Below are positions 34,919-43,745 of a stretch of DNA of 64,000 nt, one piece after another. The translations under genes and the position numbers were made by a program. The stretch's first letter is position 1; each line of letters opens with the position of its first letter. The notes under the pieces were generated by a model, which saw nothing but the letters and a program-made list of their open reading frames with translations, searched no databases and had not been told where the DNA came from. The DNA comes from Mesorhizobium sp. NFR06 (lineage in GTDB: Bacteria; Pseudomonadota; Alphaproteobacteria; Rhizobiales; Rhizobiaceae), in NCBI RefSeq assembly GCF_900115245.1, contig NZ_FOVT01000005.1:266627-330626 (forward strand), written 5' to 3'.

Positions 34919-36175
34919 ATGGGACTGACGGGCGCCGCAGGCAAGAGGGGTGGGGTCGCCAGGCATTTCCTGGGCATGGCCTGGATCGCCCTGCTACTGG
35001 CGGTTCTGTCCGGTTTGACGGTCGCCGCGCGTGCCGACCCCCTGCTTGGCGCGACCGGCTATAAGATGGCCGGCGACGCCGCCAAGATGCGCATCGTGGT
35101 GAATTTCGACCGCGAGCCGGACGTCAAATGGTTCCTGCTGCGCGGCCCCAATCGCCTCGTCGTCGATCTGCCGCGCACGCGATTCGCGCTTGACGCCAAG
35201 GATGTGAAGCCGCGCGGCCTCGTGCGCGCTGTCCGCTATGGCGACCAGGGCCATGGTTCGCGCCTGATCCTCACCGGCAAGGGCCCGTTCGCCGTCGACA
35301 GGCTCGACGTGCTCAAGAATGACGACGGCAGCGGCTACCGCATCGCCATCGACATGTCGGCCGCCTCCGAGCGGGAATTCAACGACGCTCTGGCCAACCA
35401 GTCGCTGACGACCGGTTCGACGGTTTCCACCCAGAAGGGCGAGCGGGTCGGCACCGGTCCGGTCTCGGCGCCCGGCCATCGCTTCACCCTGGTGATCGAT
35501 CCGGGCCATGGCGGCGTCGACGGCGGCGCCGAAAGCTCTGCCGGCACTGTCGAGAAGGACGTCACGCTCGCGTTCGCCAGGGAATTGCGCGACAAGCTGG
35601 CCGCTGTCGGTAAATACGATGTCTATATGACGCGCGACGACGACGTGTACCTGCCGCTCGACGAGCGCGTGCGCATCGCCCGCCAGCACGAGGCCGATCT
35701 CCTGATCTCGATCCATGCCGATACGATCGCCGTCAAAGGCCTTCGCGGCGCCACGGTCTACACGCTGTCGGACAAAGCATCCGACCCCGAAGCGCAGGCG
35801 CTCGCCGATCGCGAAAACCTGTCCGACCAGTTCGCCGGAATGAAGATCGAGGACGACAACAAGGAAGTCACCGACATCCTGATCGACCTGATCCGCCGTG
35901 AAACCCATGGTTTCTCGATGAGCTTCGCCCACACGCTGGTCGGTCAGCTGTCGACCAGCGTCGGCCTCATCAACAACCCGCAGCGCTCGGCCGGCTTCCG
36001 GGTGCTCAAGGCTCCCGACGTGCCGTCCGTTCTGGTCGAGCTTGGCTATCTTTCCAACGTCAAGGACGAGGCGCAACTGCTCAACGCCGACTGGCGCGGC
36101 AAGGCGGCGCAAAGCATAACCAACGCCATCGCGCTGTTTGCCGCGGCCAAGGCCGGAACCACGACGGGTGGCTGA
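34919..36175 (+). CDS. N-acetylmuramoyl-L-alanine amidase with AMIN domain (AmiC-like)
   Basis: A 418-residue exported cell-wall hydrolase. A signal sequence (GMAWIALLLAVLSGLTVAAR) precedes an AMIN domain (about residues 45-140, with RIVVNFDREPDVKWFLLRG and RLVVDLPRTRFAL). The zinc-dependent Amidase_3 domain follows: FTLVIDPGHGGVDGGAE near 190, the early zinc Glu in GTVEKDVTL, LLISIHADTI near 262, and SVLVELGYLSNVKDE at the end with the catalytic Glu. It cleaves septal peptidoglycan. Starts at 34889 (ATG) or 34844 (TTG) are possible. Confidence 0.92.
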   Translation: MGLTGAAGKRGGVARHFLGMAWIALLLAVLSGLTVAARADPLLGATGYKMAGDAAKMRIVVNFDREPDVKWFLLRGPNRLVVDLPRTRFALDAKDVKPRGLVRAVRYGDQGHGSRLILTGKGPFAVDRLDVLKNDDGSGYRIAIDMSAASEREFNDALANQSLTTGSTVSTQKGERVGTGPVSAPGHRFTLVIDPGHGGVDGGAESSAGTVEKDVTLAFARELRDKLAAVGKYDVYMTRDDDVYLPLDERVRIARQHEADLLISIHADTIAVKGLRGATVYTLSDKASDPEAQALADRENLSDQFAGMKIEDDNKEVTDILIDLIRRETHGFSMSFAHTLVGQLSTSVGLINNPQRSAGFRVLKAPDVPSVLVELGYLSNVKDEAQLLNADWRGKAAQSITNAIALFAAAKAGTTTGG

Positions 36176-36405
36176 ACGGCCGCACTCGCCGACAACCGCC
36201 GGACGTCTACAACCACAAGCGGCGTTGCATGACGACAACACCCAGCGTTATTATTCGGCCAACCGAGTCCTCAAATTTCGCGCTGCCGTATTTTGTCCAC
36301 ATGGCCGCGACATGGGTCTTTGATTGCGGATTGGGACCGCCCCGGGAAGCTTGCGCGACTGTCGGCTTCGTCTAGGAAATTCCCGAACCTCGGACTGGAG
36401 CGGGC

Positions 36406-38862
36406 ATGATTCGTCTCATCGGCTATTTCTTTGGCATCGGCACGACGCTGGCGCTGCTGGTGGCGGCCGGACTTGCCATCTACATCAGCCATCTGACCAA
36501 GGACCTGCCCGACTACGAGGTTTTGGCCAAATACGAACCGCCGGTGACGACGCGCATTCATGCCTCCGACGGCTCGTTGATGGCCGAATACGCGCGCGAG
36601 CGGCGTCTCTATCTTCCGATCCAGGCCATCCCGGACCGCGTCAAGGCCGCCTTCATGTCGGCCGAGGACAAGAATTTCTACAACCACCCTGGCATCGACA
36701 TCACCGGTCTCGGCCGCGCCGTCTTCGTCAACCTGCAGAATTTGGGCTCTGGCAGGCGGCAGGTCGGCGCTTCGACGATCACGCAGCAGGTAGCGAAGAA
36801 CTTCCTGCTCACCTCCGACCAGACCTATGAGCGCAAGATCAAGGAGATGATCCTGGCCTTCCGCATCGAGCAGGCCTATTCGAAGGATCGTATCCTCGAA
36901 CTCTATCTCAACGAAATCTTCTTCGGCTTCGGCGCCTATGGCGTCGCGGGCGCCGCGCTCACCTATTTCGACAAGTCGGTCAACGAACTGACGGTAGCCG
37001 AGGCGGCTTACCTCGCCTCGTTGCCGAAGGGCCCGAACAATTACCATCCCTTCAAGCATGCCGACCGCGCGCTGGAGCGTCGCAACTGGGTCATCGATCA
37101 GATGGTCGAGAACGGCTACGTCACCCGCGAGGAGGGCGACAAGGCCAAGGCCGAACCGCTCGGCGTGACGCCGCGTCGCAACGGCTCCTACCTGTTTGCC
37201 GGCGAATACTTCACCGAGGAAGTCCGCCGCCAGATCATCGCGCGCTACGGCGAGAATGCGCTTTACGAGGGCGGCTTGTCGGTGCGCACCACGCTCGATC
37301 CGAAGATCCAGCTTATCGCGCGCAAGGCGATGCAGAACGGCCTGCTTAAATACGACATGCTGCGCGGCTATCGCGGTCCGGTGAAGCATATCGACGTCTC
37401 GGGCGACTGGGGCGTGCCGCTCGGCAACGTGAAGGGCCTCGAGGATGTGCCGGAATGGACGCTGGCCGTCGTGCTCGACAGTTCCGCCGACGGGTTGACC
37501 ATCGGCATCCAGCCGACGCGCCAGGTCTCCGGCGACCTTGCCAAGGAGCGGGTCGAGGGCACCGTCAGCAAGGACGACATGGGCTTCGCCATGCGCCATT
37601 TCGTCAACGGCAAGTCCGTCAGGGCAAAATCTCCGGCGGAGGTGCTGGAGCCCGGCGATGTCATCTTCGTGCAGAAGAACGAGGGCTCCGACAACACCTA
37701 CATGCTGCGCCAGGTGCCGGAAGTCGAGGGCGGCCTCGTCGCCATGGACCCGCATACCGGGCGCGTGCTCGCGATAGTCGGCGGCTTCTCCTACGCCCAG
37801 TCGGAATTCAACCGCGCCACCCAGGCGATGCGCCAGCCGGGCTCCTCGTTCAAGCCGATCGTCTATTCGGCAGCGCTCGACAATGGCTACACGCCGGCCT
37901 CGGTGATCATGGACGGCCCGATCACCATCCAGAGCGGCAATACCACCTGGACGCCGAAGAACTATGACGGCACGGTCGCGGGACCGGCCACCTTGCGCTC
38001 CGGCATCGAGAAGTCGCGCAACCTGATGACGGTGCGGCTCGCCAACGACATGGGCATGAAGCTGGTCGTGGAATATGCCGAGCGCTTCGGCGTCTACGAT
38101 CATCTGGCGCCGTACCTGCCGATGGCGCTGGGCTCCGGCGAGACCACCGTCATGCGCATGGTTTCGGCCTATTCGATCATGGCCAATGGCGGCAAGTCGA
38201 TCAAACCCTCGCTGATCGACCGCATCCAGGACCGCTACGGCAAGACCGTGTTCAAGCAGGACGAGCGCGGCTGCGAAGGCTGCAACGCGACCGAATGGAA
38301 GAACCAGCCCGAGCCGGAGCTGGTCGACAATTCCGAGCAGGTGCTCGACCCGATGACCGCCTACCAGATCACCTCTATGATGGAGGGCGTCGTGCAGCGC
38401 GGCACCGGGGCGACCATTGCCGAGCTTGGCCGCCACATCGCCGGCAAGACCGGCACCACCAATGACGAGAAGGACGCCTGGTTCATCGGCTTCACGCCGA
38501 ACCTCGTCGTCGGCCTCTATATGGGCTACGACACGCCGCGCGGCCTTGGCAAGGGCGCCACGGGTGGCGGTCTGGCCGCGCCGATCTTCAAGGACTTCAT
38601 GCGCGTGGCGCTCGACGGCAAGCCCAACACCGACTTCCAGGTTCCGGACGGCATGAAGCTGATCGCCATCAACCGCAAGACCGGCATGCGCGCTGCCGAA
38701 GGTGATCCCAACACCATCGTCGAGGCGTTCAAGCCCGGCACCGGCCCGGCCGACAGCTACTGGGTGATCGGCATGGGCGCGGACGGCTCCAACGGCGCCG
38801 GCGGGCCGTTGTCGCCGCAGGCGAACCAGGCCATTCAGAGCGGCGGCGGCGGCCTCTACTGA
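36406..38862 (+). CDS. mrcA: Penicillin-binding protein 1A (bifunctional)
   Basis: An 818-residue class A PBP. The N-terminal membrane anchor is at residues 3-26. The GT51 glycosyltransferase has MSAEDKNFYNHPGID near residue 83 and GASTITQQVAKNFLL near 123. An OB-like insert (residues ~330-430) precedes the transpeptidase, which has the active serine in GSSFKPIVYSAALDNG near 479, the SxN region, and KTGTTNDEKDAWF near 680. It polymerises and crosslinks peptidoglycan. It lies just downstream of the amidase, a conserved cell-wall pair, and has its own terminator. Confidence 0.97.
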   Translation: MIRLIGYFFGIGTTLALLVAAGLAIYISHLTKDLPDYEVLAKYEPPVTTRIHASDGSLMAEYARERRLYLPIQAIPDRVKAAFMSAEDKNFYNHPGIDITGLGRAVFVNLQNLGSGRRQVGASTITQQVAKNFLLTSDQTYERKIKEMILAFRIEQAYSKDRILELYLNEIFFGFGAYGVAGAALTYFDKSVNELTVAEAAYLASLPKGPNNYHPFKHADRALERRNWVIDQMVENGYVTREEGDKAKAEPLGVTPRRNGSYLFAGEYFTEEVRRQIIARYGENALYEGGLSVRTTLDPKIQLIARKAMQNGLLKYDMLRGYRGPVKHIDVSGDWGVPLGNVKGLEDVPEWTLAVVLDSSADGLTIGIQPTRQVSGDLAKERVEGTVSKDDMGFAMRHFVNGKSVRAKSPAEVLEPGDVIFVQKNEGSDNTYMLRQVPEVEGGLVAMDPHTGRVLAIVGGFSYAQSEFNRATQAMRQPGSSFKPIVYSAALDNGYTPASVIMDGPITIQSGNTTWTPKNYDGTVAGPATLRSGIEKSRNLMTVRLANDMGMKLVVEYAERFGVYDHLAPYLPMALGSGETTVMRMVSAYSIMANGGKSIKPSLIDRIQDRYGKTVFKQDERGCEGCNATEWKNQPEPELVDNSEQVLDPMTAYQITSMMEGVVQRGTGATIAELGRHIAGKTGTTNDEKDAWFIGFTPNLVVGLYMGYDTPRGLGKGATGGGLAAPIFKDFMRVALDGKPNTDFQVPDGMKLIAINRKTGMRAAEGDPNTIVEAFKPGTGPADSYWVIGMGADGSNGAGGPLSPQANQAIQSGGGGLY

Positions 38863-38881
38863 CGTCCTTGTTTTTGAGACC

Positions 38882-38903
38882 GGCCGGCCGAAGGCGGCCG
38901 GCC
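38882..38903 (+). terminator. Hairpin after mrcA
   Basis: A perfect 9-bp stem (ggccggccg / cggccggcc) with loop aagg lies 20 bases after the mrcA stop. The following bases catttcgcttt are only moderately T-rich, so the terminator is likely but not perfect. Confidence 0.65.
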
Positions 38904-38988
38904 CATTTCGCTTTACAGGCCGCGACGGCGTGCCTATGTATCGCGCCTATTCCGAAAAAATGAAAAGAACAGGACTGAACGAAGACCC

Positions 38989-40120
38989 ATGCGCGCGGAA
39001 ACGCTCAACATTGTCGACGAGATCAGGCAGGCGATAACCCTGCTGAGGAGGCATCTTTGACTGGGATCAGGCTGTAAAGCGGCTTGAGTATCTCAATTCT
39101 CGCGCCGAGGATTCCAGTCTCTGGAATGATCCGATCGAAGCCCAGAAGCTGATGCGGGAGCGCCAGGGGCTCGAGGAAGGCATCGCCGCCGTCAAGGGCA
39201 TGACACAGGCGCTGGAGGACAATATCGGCCTGATCGAGCTCGGCGAGGAAGAGGGCGACGAAGGCGTCATCGCGGAAGCAGAGGCGGCGCTGCGCTCGAT
39301 GCAGGGCGAGGCAAAGGCCCGCCAGGTCGAGACGCTGCTCTCCGGTGAAGCCGACGCCAACGATACCTATCTCGAAATCCATGCCGGTGCCGGCGGCACC
39401 GAGAGCCAGGACTGGGCCTCGATGCTCCTGCGCATGTACACGCGCTGGGCCGAGCGCCGCCGCTTCAAGGTCGAGGTGCTGGAAGTCCATGATGGCGAAG
39501 AAGCTGGCATCAAGTCGGCAACGGTGATGATCAAGGGCCACAACGCCTATGGCTGGCTGAAGACGGAATCCGGCGTCCACCGCCTGGTGCGCATCTCGCC
39601 TTACGACAGCAATGCGCGCCGCCATACCTCCTTCGCCAGCGTCTGGGTCTACCCGGTCATTGACGATTCGATCGAGATCAATGTTTCCGAAGCCGATGTG
39701 CGCATCGACACCTATCGTTCCTCGGGTTCTGGCGGCCAGCACGTCAACACCACTGACTCGGCGGTGCGCATCACCCATCTTGCCACCGGCATAGCGGTCG
39801 CCTGCCAGGCCGAGCGCTCGCAGCACAAGAACCGCGCCAAGGCCTGGGAAATGCTGCGCTCGCGCCTCTACGAGGAAGAGCTGAAGAAGCGCGAGGCGGT
39901 TGCCAATGCCACCGAGGCATCGAAGAGCGACATCGGCTGGGGTCACCAGATCCGCTCTTATGTGCTGCAGCCCTATCAGCTCGTGAAGGATCTGCGCACG
40001 GGCGTCGAAAGCACCTCGCCGTCGAGCGTGCTCGATGGCGACCTCGACGAGTTCATGGAAGCCTCGCTCTCGCATCGCATCGAGGGTGGCGCGGGCGAAG
40101 CGGTGGCGGACCTCGACTAG
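38989..40120 (+). CDS. prfB: Peptide chain release factor 2, with programmed +1 frameshift
   Basis: RF2 of about 376 residues, encoded as 38989-39057 joined to 39059-40120. The first 23 codons ([20 protein letters not shown] onward) end at CTT TGA; the ribosome slips +1 and reads GAC (39059-39061), continuing [13 protein letters not shown]. The RF2 release motif GGQ is in [20 protein letters not shown], and the stop-recognition SPF-type region is [15 protein letters not shown]. An AGGAGG stimulator lies three bases before CTT. This is the normal autoregulatory arrangement, so the gene is intact. Confidence 0.96.
39046..39061 (+). promoter_or_regulatory. prfB programmed frameshift site
   Basis: AGGAGG (39046-39051), CAT, then CTT TGA C. 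The Shine-Dalgarno-like hexamer three bases upstream of the slippery CTT and the in-frame UGA followed by C are the hallmarks of RF2 autoregulation: low RF2 lets the ribosome pause and shift. Confidence 0.95.
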
Positions 40121-40262
40121 GATATGCCCACATTCAGGTGAGGCTGGCCTGCGAGTTGATGGTTTCCTGCGCTTCCGGTGCTCACGTACTTTGAATACGC
40201 TCCGCTCCGGTTCTAGGAAACCACTATTCTCGGCTCAGCCTGACCTGAATCTGAACATATCC
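40121..40262. repeat. Large imperfect palindrome (~140 bp)
   Basis: The left half from gatatgcccacattcaggtg pairs with the right half ending cacctgaatctgaacatatc-like sequence (tgacctgaatctgaacatat). Matched words include gatatg/catatc, attcaggt/acctgaat, aggctg/cagcct, ggtttcct/aggaaacc and ccgg/ccgg near the tip around 40190. Overall pairing is about two thirds. It fills the space between prfB and the GFA gene. Confidence 0.8.
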
Positions 40263-40284
40263 CGGCGTGGAGAAGGAGGAGCAG

Positions 40285-40725
40285 GTGACGCGCAAACTTA
40301 CCGGAAAATGCTTCTGCGGCGCCGTCCGCTATGAGGTGGCGGACGAATTCGTTTACGCCGCGAACTGTCATTGCTCGAACTGCCGGCGCACGACCGGGTC
40401 GGCGTTCAAACCCTTCGCCGGCATCGAGCGCGACAAGTTCCGTCTCAGCGCCGGCGATGACGGGTTGCTGATTTTCGGCGACGAGAGCGGCCATGACGCG
40501 CATTGCGGCCGATGCGGCTCGCTCGTCTATTCGCTGGTGCGTGATGGCGCTTACGTCCATGTCGCCATGGGGACGTTGGTGGATGACCCAAGCATCCGCC
40601 CGAGCGCACATATCTTCGTCGGTTCAAAGGCGCCGTGGTTCACGATTGCAGACGATCTGCCGCAATATCGTGAACATGTCGACGGCCGAAGCCCGGAACC
40701 TCCGTCAGCGGAACTTCGTTCTTAG
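40285..40725 (+). CDS. GFA-family protein (glutathione-dependent formaldehyde-activating enzyme/CENP-V fold), first
   Basis: A 146-residue GFA/CENP-V domain. The zinc cysteines are in GKCFCGAVRYEV (residues 6-17), ANCHCSNCRRTTGS near residue 30 and HCGRCGSLVY near 73. It begins at GTG, with GGAGGA seven bases upstream; an earlier GTG overlaps the ribosome site. True glutathione-dependent formaldehyde activity is known for only some members, so function is open. A second GFA gene lies 900 bases downstream. Confidence 0.9.
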   Translation: MTRKLTGKCFCGAVRYEVADEFVYAANCHCSNCRRTTGSAFKPFAGIERDKFRLSAGDDGLLIFGDESGHDAHCGRCGSLVYSLVRDGAYVHVAMGTLVDDPSIRPSAHIFVGSKAPWFTIADDLPQYREHVDGRSPEPPSAELRS

Positions 40726-40986
40726 GCACCCTGGGCGCAGGCCTGTCGTTTGTTCTCACCAGCCAAGCCTGCGCATCTTTTCCGCGGCCGAAGCCTGAAG
40801 CCCGGCGCGCCCCGAGGACGCGCCCACTTCTTGCGCCGACCAAGGAATCAGCTCAGCATTCGGGCTGTGGGATAGAAGCATTTATGGCCGGACGCGGCAT
40901 ATCTGCGACTGACGATCCGGCTGCTGGGAAGACACGTTCCGGGAACGGGCAAGCGAAAACGCTTGATGCTCGAAAGGAACTTTTCG

Positions 40987-41364
40987 ATGTCTGCTGCCAT
41001 ATCAAGATCGGCCCAAGCCGTTCGACCGGCTGGCCGACTTTTGTTTTCCCTGATCGCTATTGGGATGATCGCAGTGCTGTCGCCACCGGCTGCCGCACAC
41101 GATGCGCAGCCCACGGCGGCCATGCCGCAAGGCTGGAAATACCCCTTTGCCTGTTGTGCCAACTTCGATTGCAAGGAGGTGCCGCAGTCGTCGATCAGCG
41201 AGCGGCCCGAAGGCTATGTCATAAAAGGCACGGGCGAGGTGGTGGCCTATAGCGACAAGCGGGTCAAGAATTCGCCCGACGGCGAATATCATTGGTGCGC
41301 GCATCAGGCCGGGCTCGACGCCGGCAAGACCATCTGCCTGTTCGTGCCGCCACCCTCTTACTAG
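40987..41364 (+). CDS. Secreted cysteine-rich hypothetical protein
   Basis: A 125-residue protein with a signal peptide (LLFSLIAIGMIAVLSPPAAA, cut near AHD) and six cysteines in the mature part: PFACCANFDCKEVP, HWCAHQAG and KTICLFVPPPSY. The pattern suggests disulfide bonds in the periplasm. AAGGAAC seven bases before the ATG supports the start MSAAISRSAQ. Similar short proteins are common in Mesorhizobium but I know no function. Confidence 0.75.
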   Translation: MSAAISRSAQAVRPAGRLLFSLIAIGMIAVLSPPAAAHDAQPTAAMPQGWKYPFACCANFDCKEVPQSSISERPEGYVIKGTGEVVAYSDKRVKNSPDGEYHWCAHQAGLDAGKTICLFVPPPSY

Positions 41365-41645
41365 GCCGCCCTCCTGCTGGGGTTGTGAAGCTGCCGCGGC
41401 AGGCCGGCGCAAGGCGCGGGGGCCTCGATCCATGGCAGGAGAACGTTGCCGAGCCTGCCGACAGGCGGTTGTCAGGACGGCTTCTTTATGTTGCCTTGCC
41501 ACGGAGCAATTCCGGGAAAAGTGCGAAGCGGTTTTCCGTGCGGAGTTGCGTGAAGGAAGGGCGAGCAATTCCAGGAAGACCGCGCAGCGGTTTTCCGTCG
41601 GGGATTGTGGACCAAGGGCGCGGCGGACAACAGGGAGGTGAGTTC
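41365..41645. other. Intergenic region with two palindromic repeat copies
   Basis: No gene seen. Two copies of the aattcc-type element occur here (see repeat at 41507-41608). A GGGAGGTGAG ribosome site just before 41646 belongs to the second GFA gene. Confidence 0.6.
41507..41608. repeat. Two diverged copies of the aattcc palindromic repeat
   Basis: Copy one (41507-41550) reads caattccggg, core aaaagtgcgaagcggtttt, ccgtgcggagttg. Copy two (41566-41608) reads caattccagg, aagaccgcgcagcggtttt, ccgtcggggattg. Spacing is 59 bp, close to the 55-bp period of the array at 31044. Confidence 0.85.
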
Positions 41646-42014
41646 ATGACCATCAGGGGAAGCTGCCACTGCAAGGCGACGACCTTCGAGGTTGCCGAGG
41701 CGCCGCAGACGGTGACGCAATGCACATGCTCGTTCTGCTCCAAGCGGGGTTCGCTATGGTCCTACTATGTGCCGTCGCAGTTCAAGCTCACGAGTCCGCC
41801 AAAGAACGTCTCCTTCTACCGCTGGGGCTCGAGGACCATAAAGCATGGTTTTTGCGCTATCTGTGGCTGCGGCACCTTCACCGAGACCCCCGACTGGTCG
41901 ACCGGGAAGCCTGATTTCGACAACCCGAAAATCAGCGTCAATTCGCGCCTGTTCGATGATTTCGATCTGGACAAGGTCGAGGTGGTGGTCATCGACGGCA
42001 AGAATTTATGGTAG
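41646..42014 (+). CDS. GFA-family protein, second
   Basis: A 122-residue GFA/CENP-V zinc-binding domain. Cysteines: GSCHCKATTFEV (residues 5-16), QCTCSFCSKRGSLW near residue 25 and HGFCAICGCGTF near 67. The start ATG follows GGGAGGTGAG by three bases. Sequence differs clearly from the first GFA protein, so they are not a recent duplication. Biochemical role is unknown. Confidence 0.9.
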   Translation: MTIRGSCHCKATTFEVAEAPQTVTQCTCSFCSKRGSLWSYYVPSQFKLTSPPKNVSFYRWGSRTIKHGFCAICGCGTFTETPDWSTGKPDFDNPKISVNSRLFDDFDLDKVEVVVIDGKNLW

Positions 42015-42150
42015 AGGCGAAGCGGGAACGACGGCCGAACTTGCCGACTGCCTTCCCGTTCCGTTTTTCGCCGCATTTCATGCTACAAGGCTCCGGAAGG
42101 GCTGATTTGGCACGGCCGCAAAGGCCGTGAATTGGAGAGGGACCAATCGT

Positions 42151-42801
42151 ATGAAGAAGACTGTGCTCGTCGCCGTGGCGACGGCTGTACTGGTGAGCGC
42201 CTGCACCACCACCGATCCGTATACCGGCGACCAGAAGATTTCCAACACGGCCGCCGGCGCCGGCCTTGGCGCGCTGGCAGGCGCCAGCCTTGGTCTGCTC
42301 GCCGGCGGCAATGACCGCCGCAACGCCTTGATCGGCGCGGGCATCGGCGCGCTCGCCGGCGGCGCGATCGGCGCGACGATGGACCAGAACGAGGCCGAGC
42401 TGCGCCGTCAGCTGCAGGGCACGGGCGTCAGCGTCACCCGCAGCGGCGACCAGATCATCCTCAATATGCCGTCCGACATCACCTTCAACGTGGACCAGGA
42501 CGCCGTAAAGCCGGGCTTCTATCCGGTGCTCAATTCGGTCGCGCTGGTGCTGAAGAAGTTCCGCCAGACCACGGTCGACGTCTTCGGCCACACCGATTCG
42601 ACCGGCGGCGACGAGCACAATTTCGATCTGTCGCAGCGCCGCGCGCTTGCGGTCGCCAACTATCTGGCCGGCCAGGGCGTCGATCAGCGCCGCTTCGCCG
42701 TCACCGGCTTCGGCAAGACCCGCCCGATCGCATCCAATGCGACGGCTGCCGGCCGCGAGCAGAATCGGCGCGTGGAAATCCAGCTCTCGCCGCTTACCTG
42801 A
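42151..42801 (+). CDS. OmpA-family outer-membrane lipoprotein with glycine zipper
   Basis: A 216-residue lipoprotein. The lipobox is VLVSAC (Cys near residue 18), followed by a Gly-rich region (about residues 33-75, NTAAGAGLGALAGASLGLLA and GALAGGAIGATMD) of the glycine-zipper type. The OmpA C-terminal peptidoglycan-binding domain has FGHTDSTGGDEHNFDLSQRR near residue 148 and GREQNRRVEI at the end. It would link outer membrane and peptidoglycan. GGAGAGG nine bases upstream supports the start MKKTVLVAV. Confidence 0.93.
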   Translation: MKKTVLVAVATAVLVSACTTTDPYTGDQKISNTAAGAGLGALAGASLGLLAGGNDRRNALIGAGIGALAGGAIGATMDQNEAELRRQLQGTGVSVTRSGDQIILNMPSDITFNVDQDAVKPGFYPVLNSVALVLKKFRQTTVDVFGHTDSTGGDEHNFDLSQRRALAVANYLAGQGVDQRRFAVTGFGKTRPIASNATAAGREQNRRVEIQLSPLT

Positions 42802-42835
42802 GAAAACCGCTTCCGGCGGAGCAACTCAAACAGCC

Positions 42836-42862
42836 AAAACGGCCCCGAGCGGGGCCGTTTTT
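42836..42862 (+). terminator. Intrinsic terminator of the OmpA-like gene
   Basis: Stem aaaacggcccc / ggggccgtttt with loop gagc, followed by tgtttt. A strong rho-independent terminator 35 bases after the stop. Confidence 0.9.
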
Positions 42863-43045
42863 GTTTTGGGGTCATCCAAAGATGGGTCAAAGGTCTTAGG
42901 ACATTAGCTTGCCCTAAATGATACTGTTCCCAAACCGGGGAAAGGACTAACATTCGTGCCGTTCCCAAGGGGATGGGGCGAAAAAACGGCCGCGCAATCT
43001 GCATCTGCCGCCCCGGTCTTGCACGGCCAGATCTGGGAGGAAGGC

Positions 43046-43654
43046 ATGACAAGAACGGCTCGCCTTGGGCGCTGCAGCGTCCTCGTTTTGACTGGTCTAT
43101 TAGGCGCCTGGCTCGGGGCCGGCGCGGCACGGGCCGAGGACGCCAACAAGGCCGACATCGAAGCCTTGAAGAAGTCGCTGGCCAAGTATGAAGACTACAC
43201 GGCCGCTGTCCGCGACCTCTATTTGTCGACCGTCGGCTGCGTGCACTATGGCGGCGAAAAGGTAGCCGGCGCGATGTACTATCCGAAGGGTGCCATGGGC
43301 ATTCATTTCGTCAACGTCCCCAGTATCGGCAAGCCGCTCGACCCGATGAAGCCCAACGTCCTGATCTACGAGCCGACCGGGAAAGGCTTGAAACTGGTCG
43401 GTGTGGAATGGCTGATGCCGCTGACCCCGGACACCAAGGAAGCGCCGACGCTGTTTGGCCAGAAATTCATGGGGCCGATGGAGGGGCACTATCCTCTCAT
43501 TCCGAGGGAGTTCGTCCACTACGACCTGCATGCCTGGCTGTTCAGGGACAACCCCAACGGCATGTTCAGCCCGACGAACCCGAACGTGAAATGCACCAAG
43601 GCCGAATTTCCGATGCTGGAGAAGCCGACCAAGATGATGCCGGGCCCGATGTGA
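43046..43654 (+). CDS. Secreted hypothetical protein
   Basis: A 202-residue exported protein. The signal peptide (CSVLVLTGLLGAWLGAGAAR) ends near ARAED. The mature part has no motif I recognise; it contains VGCVHYGGEKVAGAMYYP, MGIHFVNVP and VHYDLHAWLFRDNPNGMFSP with several His and Cys that could bind a metal. GGGAGGAAGGC right before the ATG supports the start MTRTARLG. Similar proteins occur in soil Alphaproteobacteria as unknowns. Confidence 0.75.
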   Translation: MTRTARLGRCSVLVLTGLLGAWLGAGAARAEDANKADIEALKKSLAKYEDYTAAVRDLYLSTVGCVHYGGEKVAGAMYYPKGAMGIHFVNVPSIGKPLDPMKPNVLIYEPTGKGLKLVGVEWLMPLTPDTKEAPTLFGQKFMGPMEGHYPLIPREFVHYDLHAWLFRDNPNGMFSPTNPNVKCTKAEFPMLEKPTKMMPGPM

Positions 43655-43697
43655 GACATCGGCCCTCGGATTGCATCGGGCGAAGCGACGACGATAA

Positions 43698-43726
43698 GAA
43701 AACGGCCCCGTTCAGGGGCCGTTTTC
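43698..43726. terminator. Bidirectional terminator between convergent genes
   Basis: A perfect 12-bp stem (gaaaacggcccc / ggggccgttttc) with loop gttca, 45 bases past the plus-strand stop and 20 bases before the helicase stop. T tracts are encoded within the stem on both strands. Confidence 0.85.
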
Positions 43727-43745
43727 ATTCCGGTATCGACTACAG

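Noticed and set aside
40735..40780. Terminator after the first GFA gene (gcgcaggc ... gcctgcgc then atctttt)
   Set aside because: The loop would be 24 bases and only one 8-bp stem is formed; too weak to list as a terminator.
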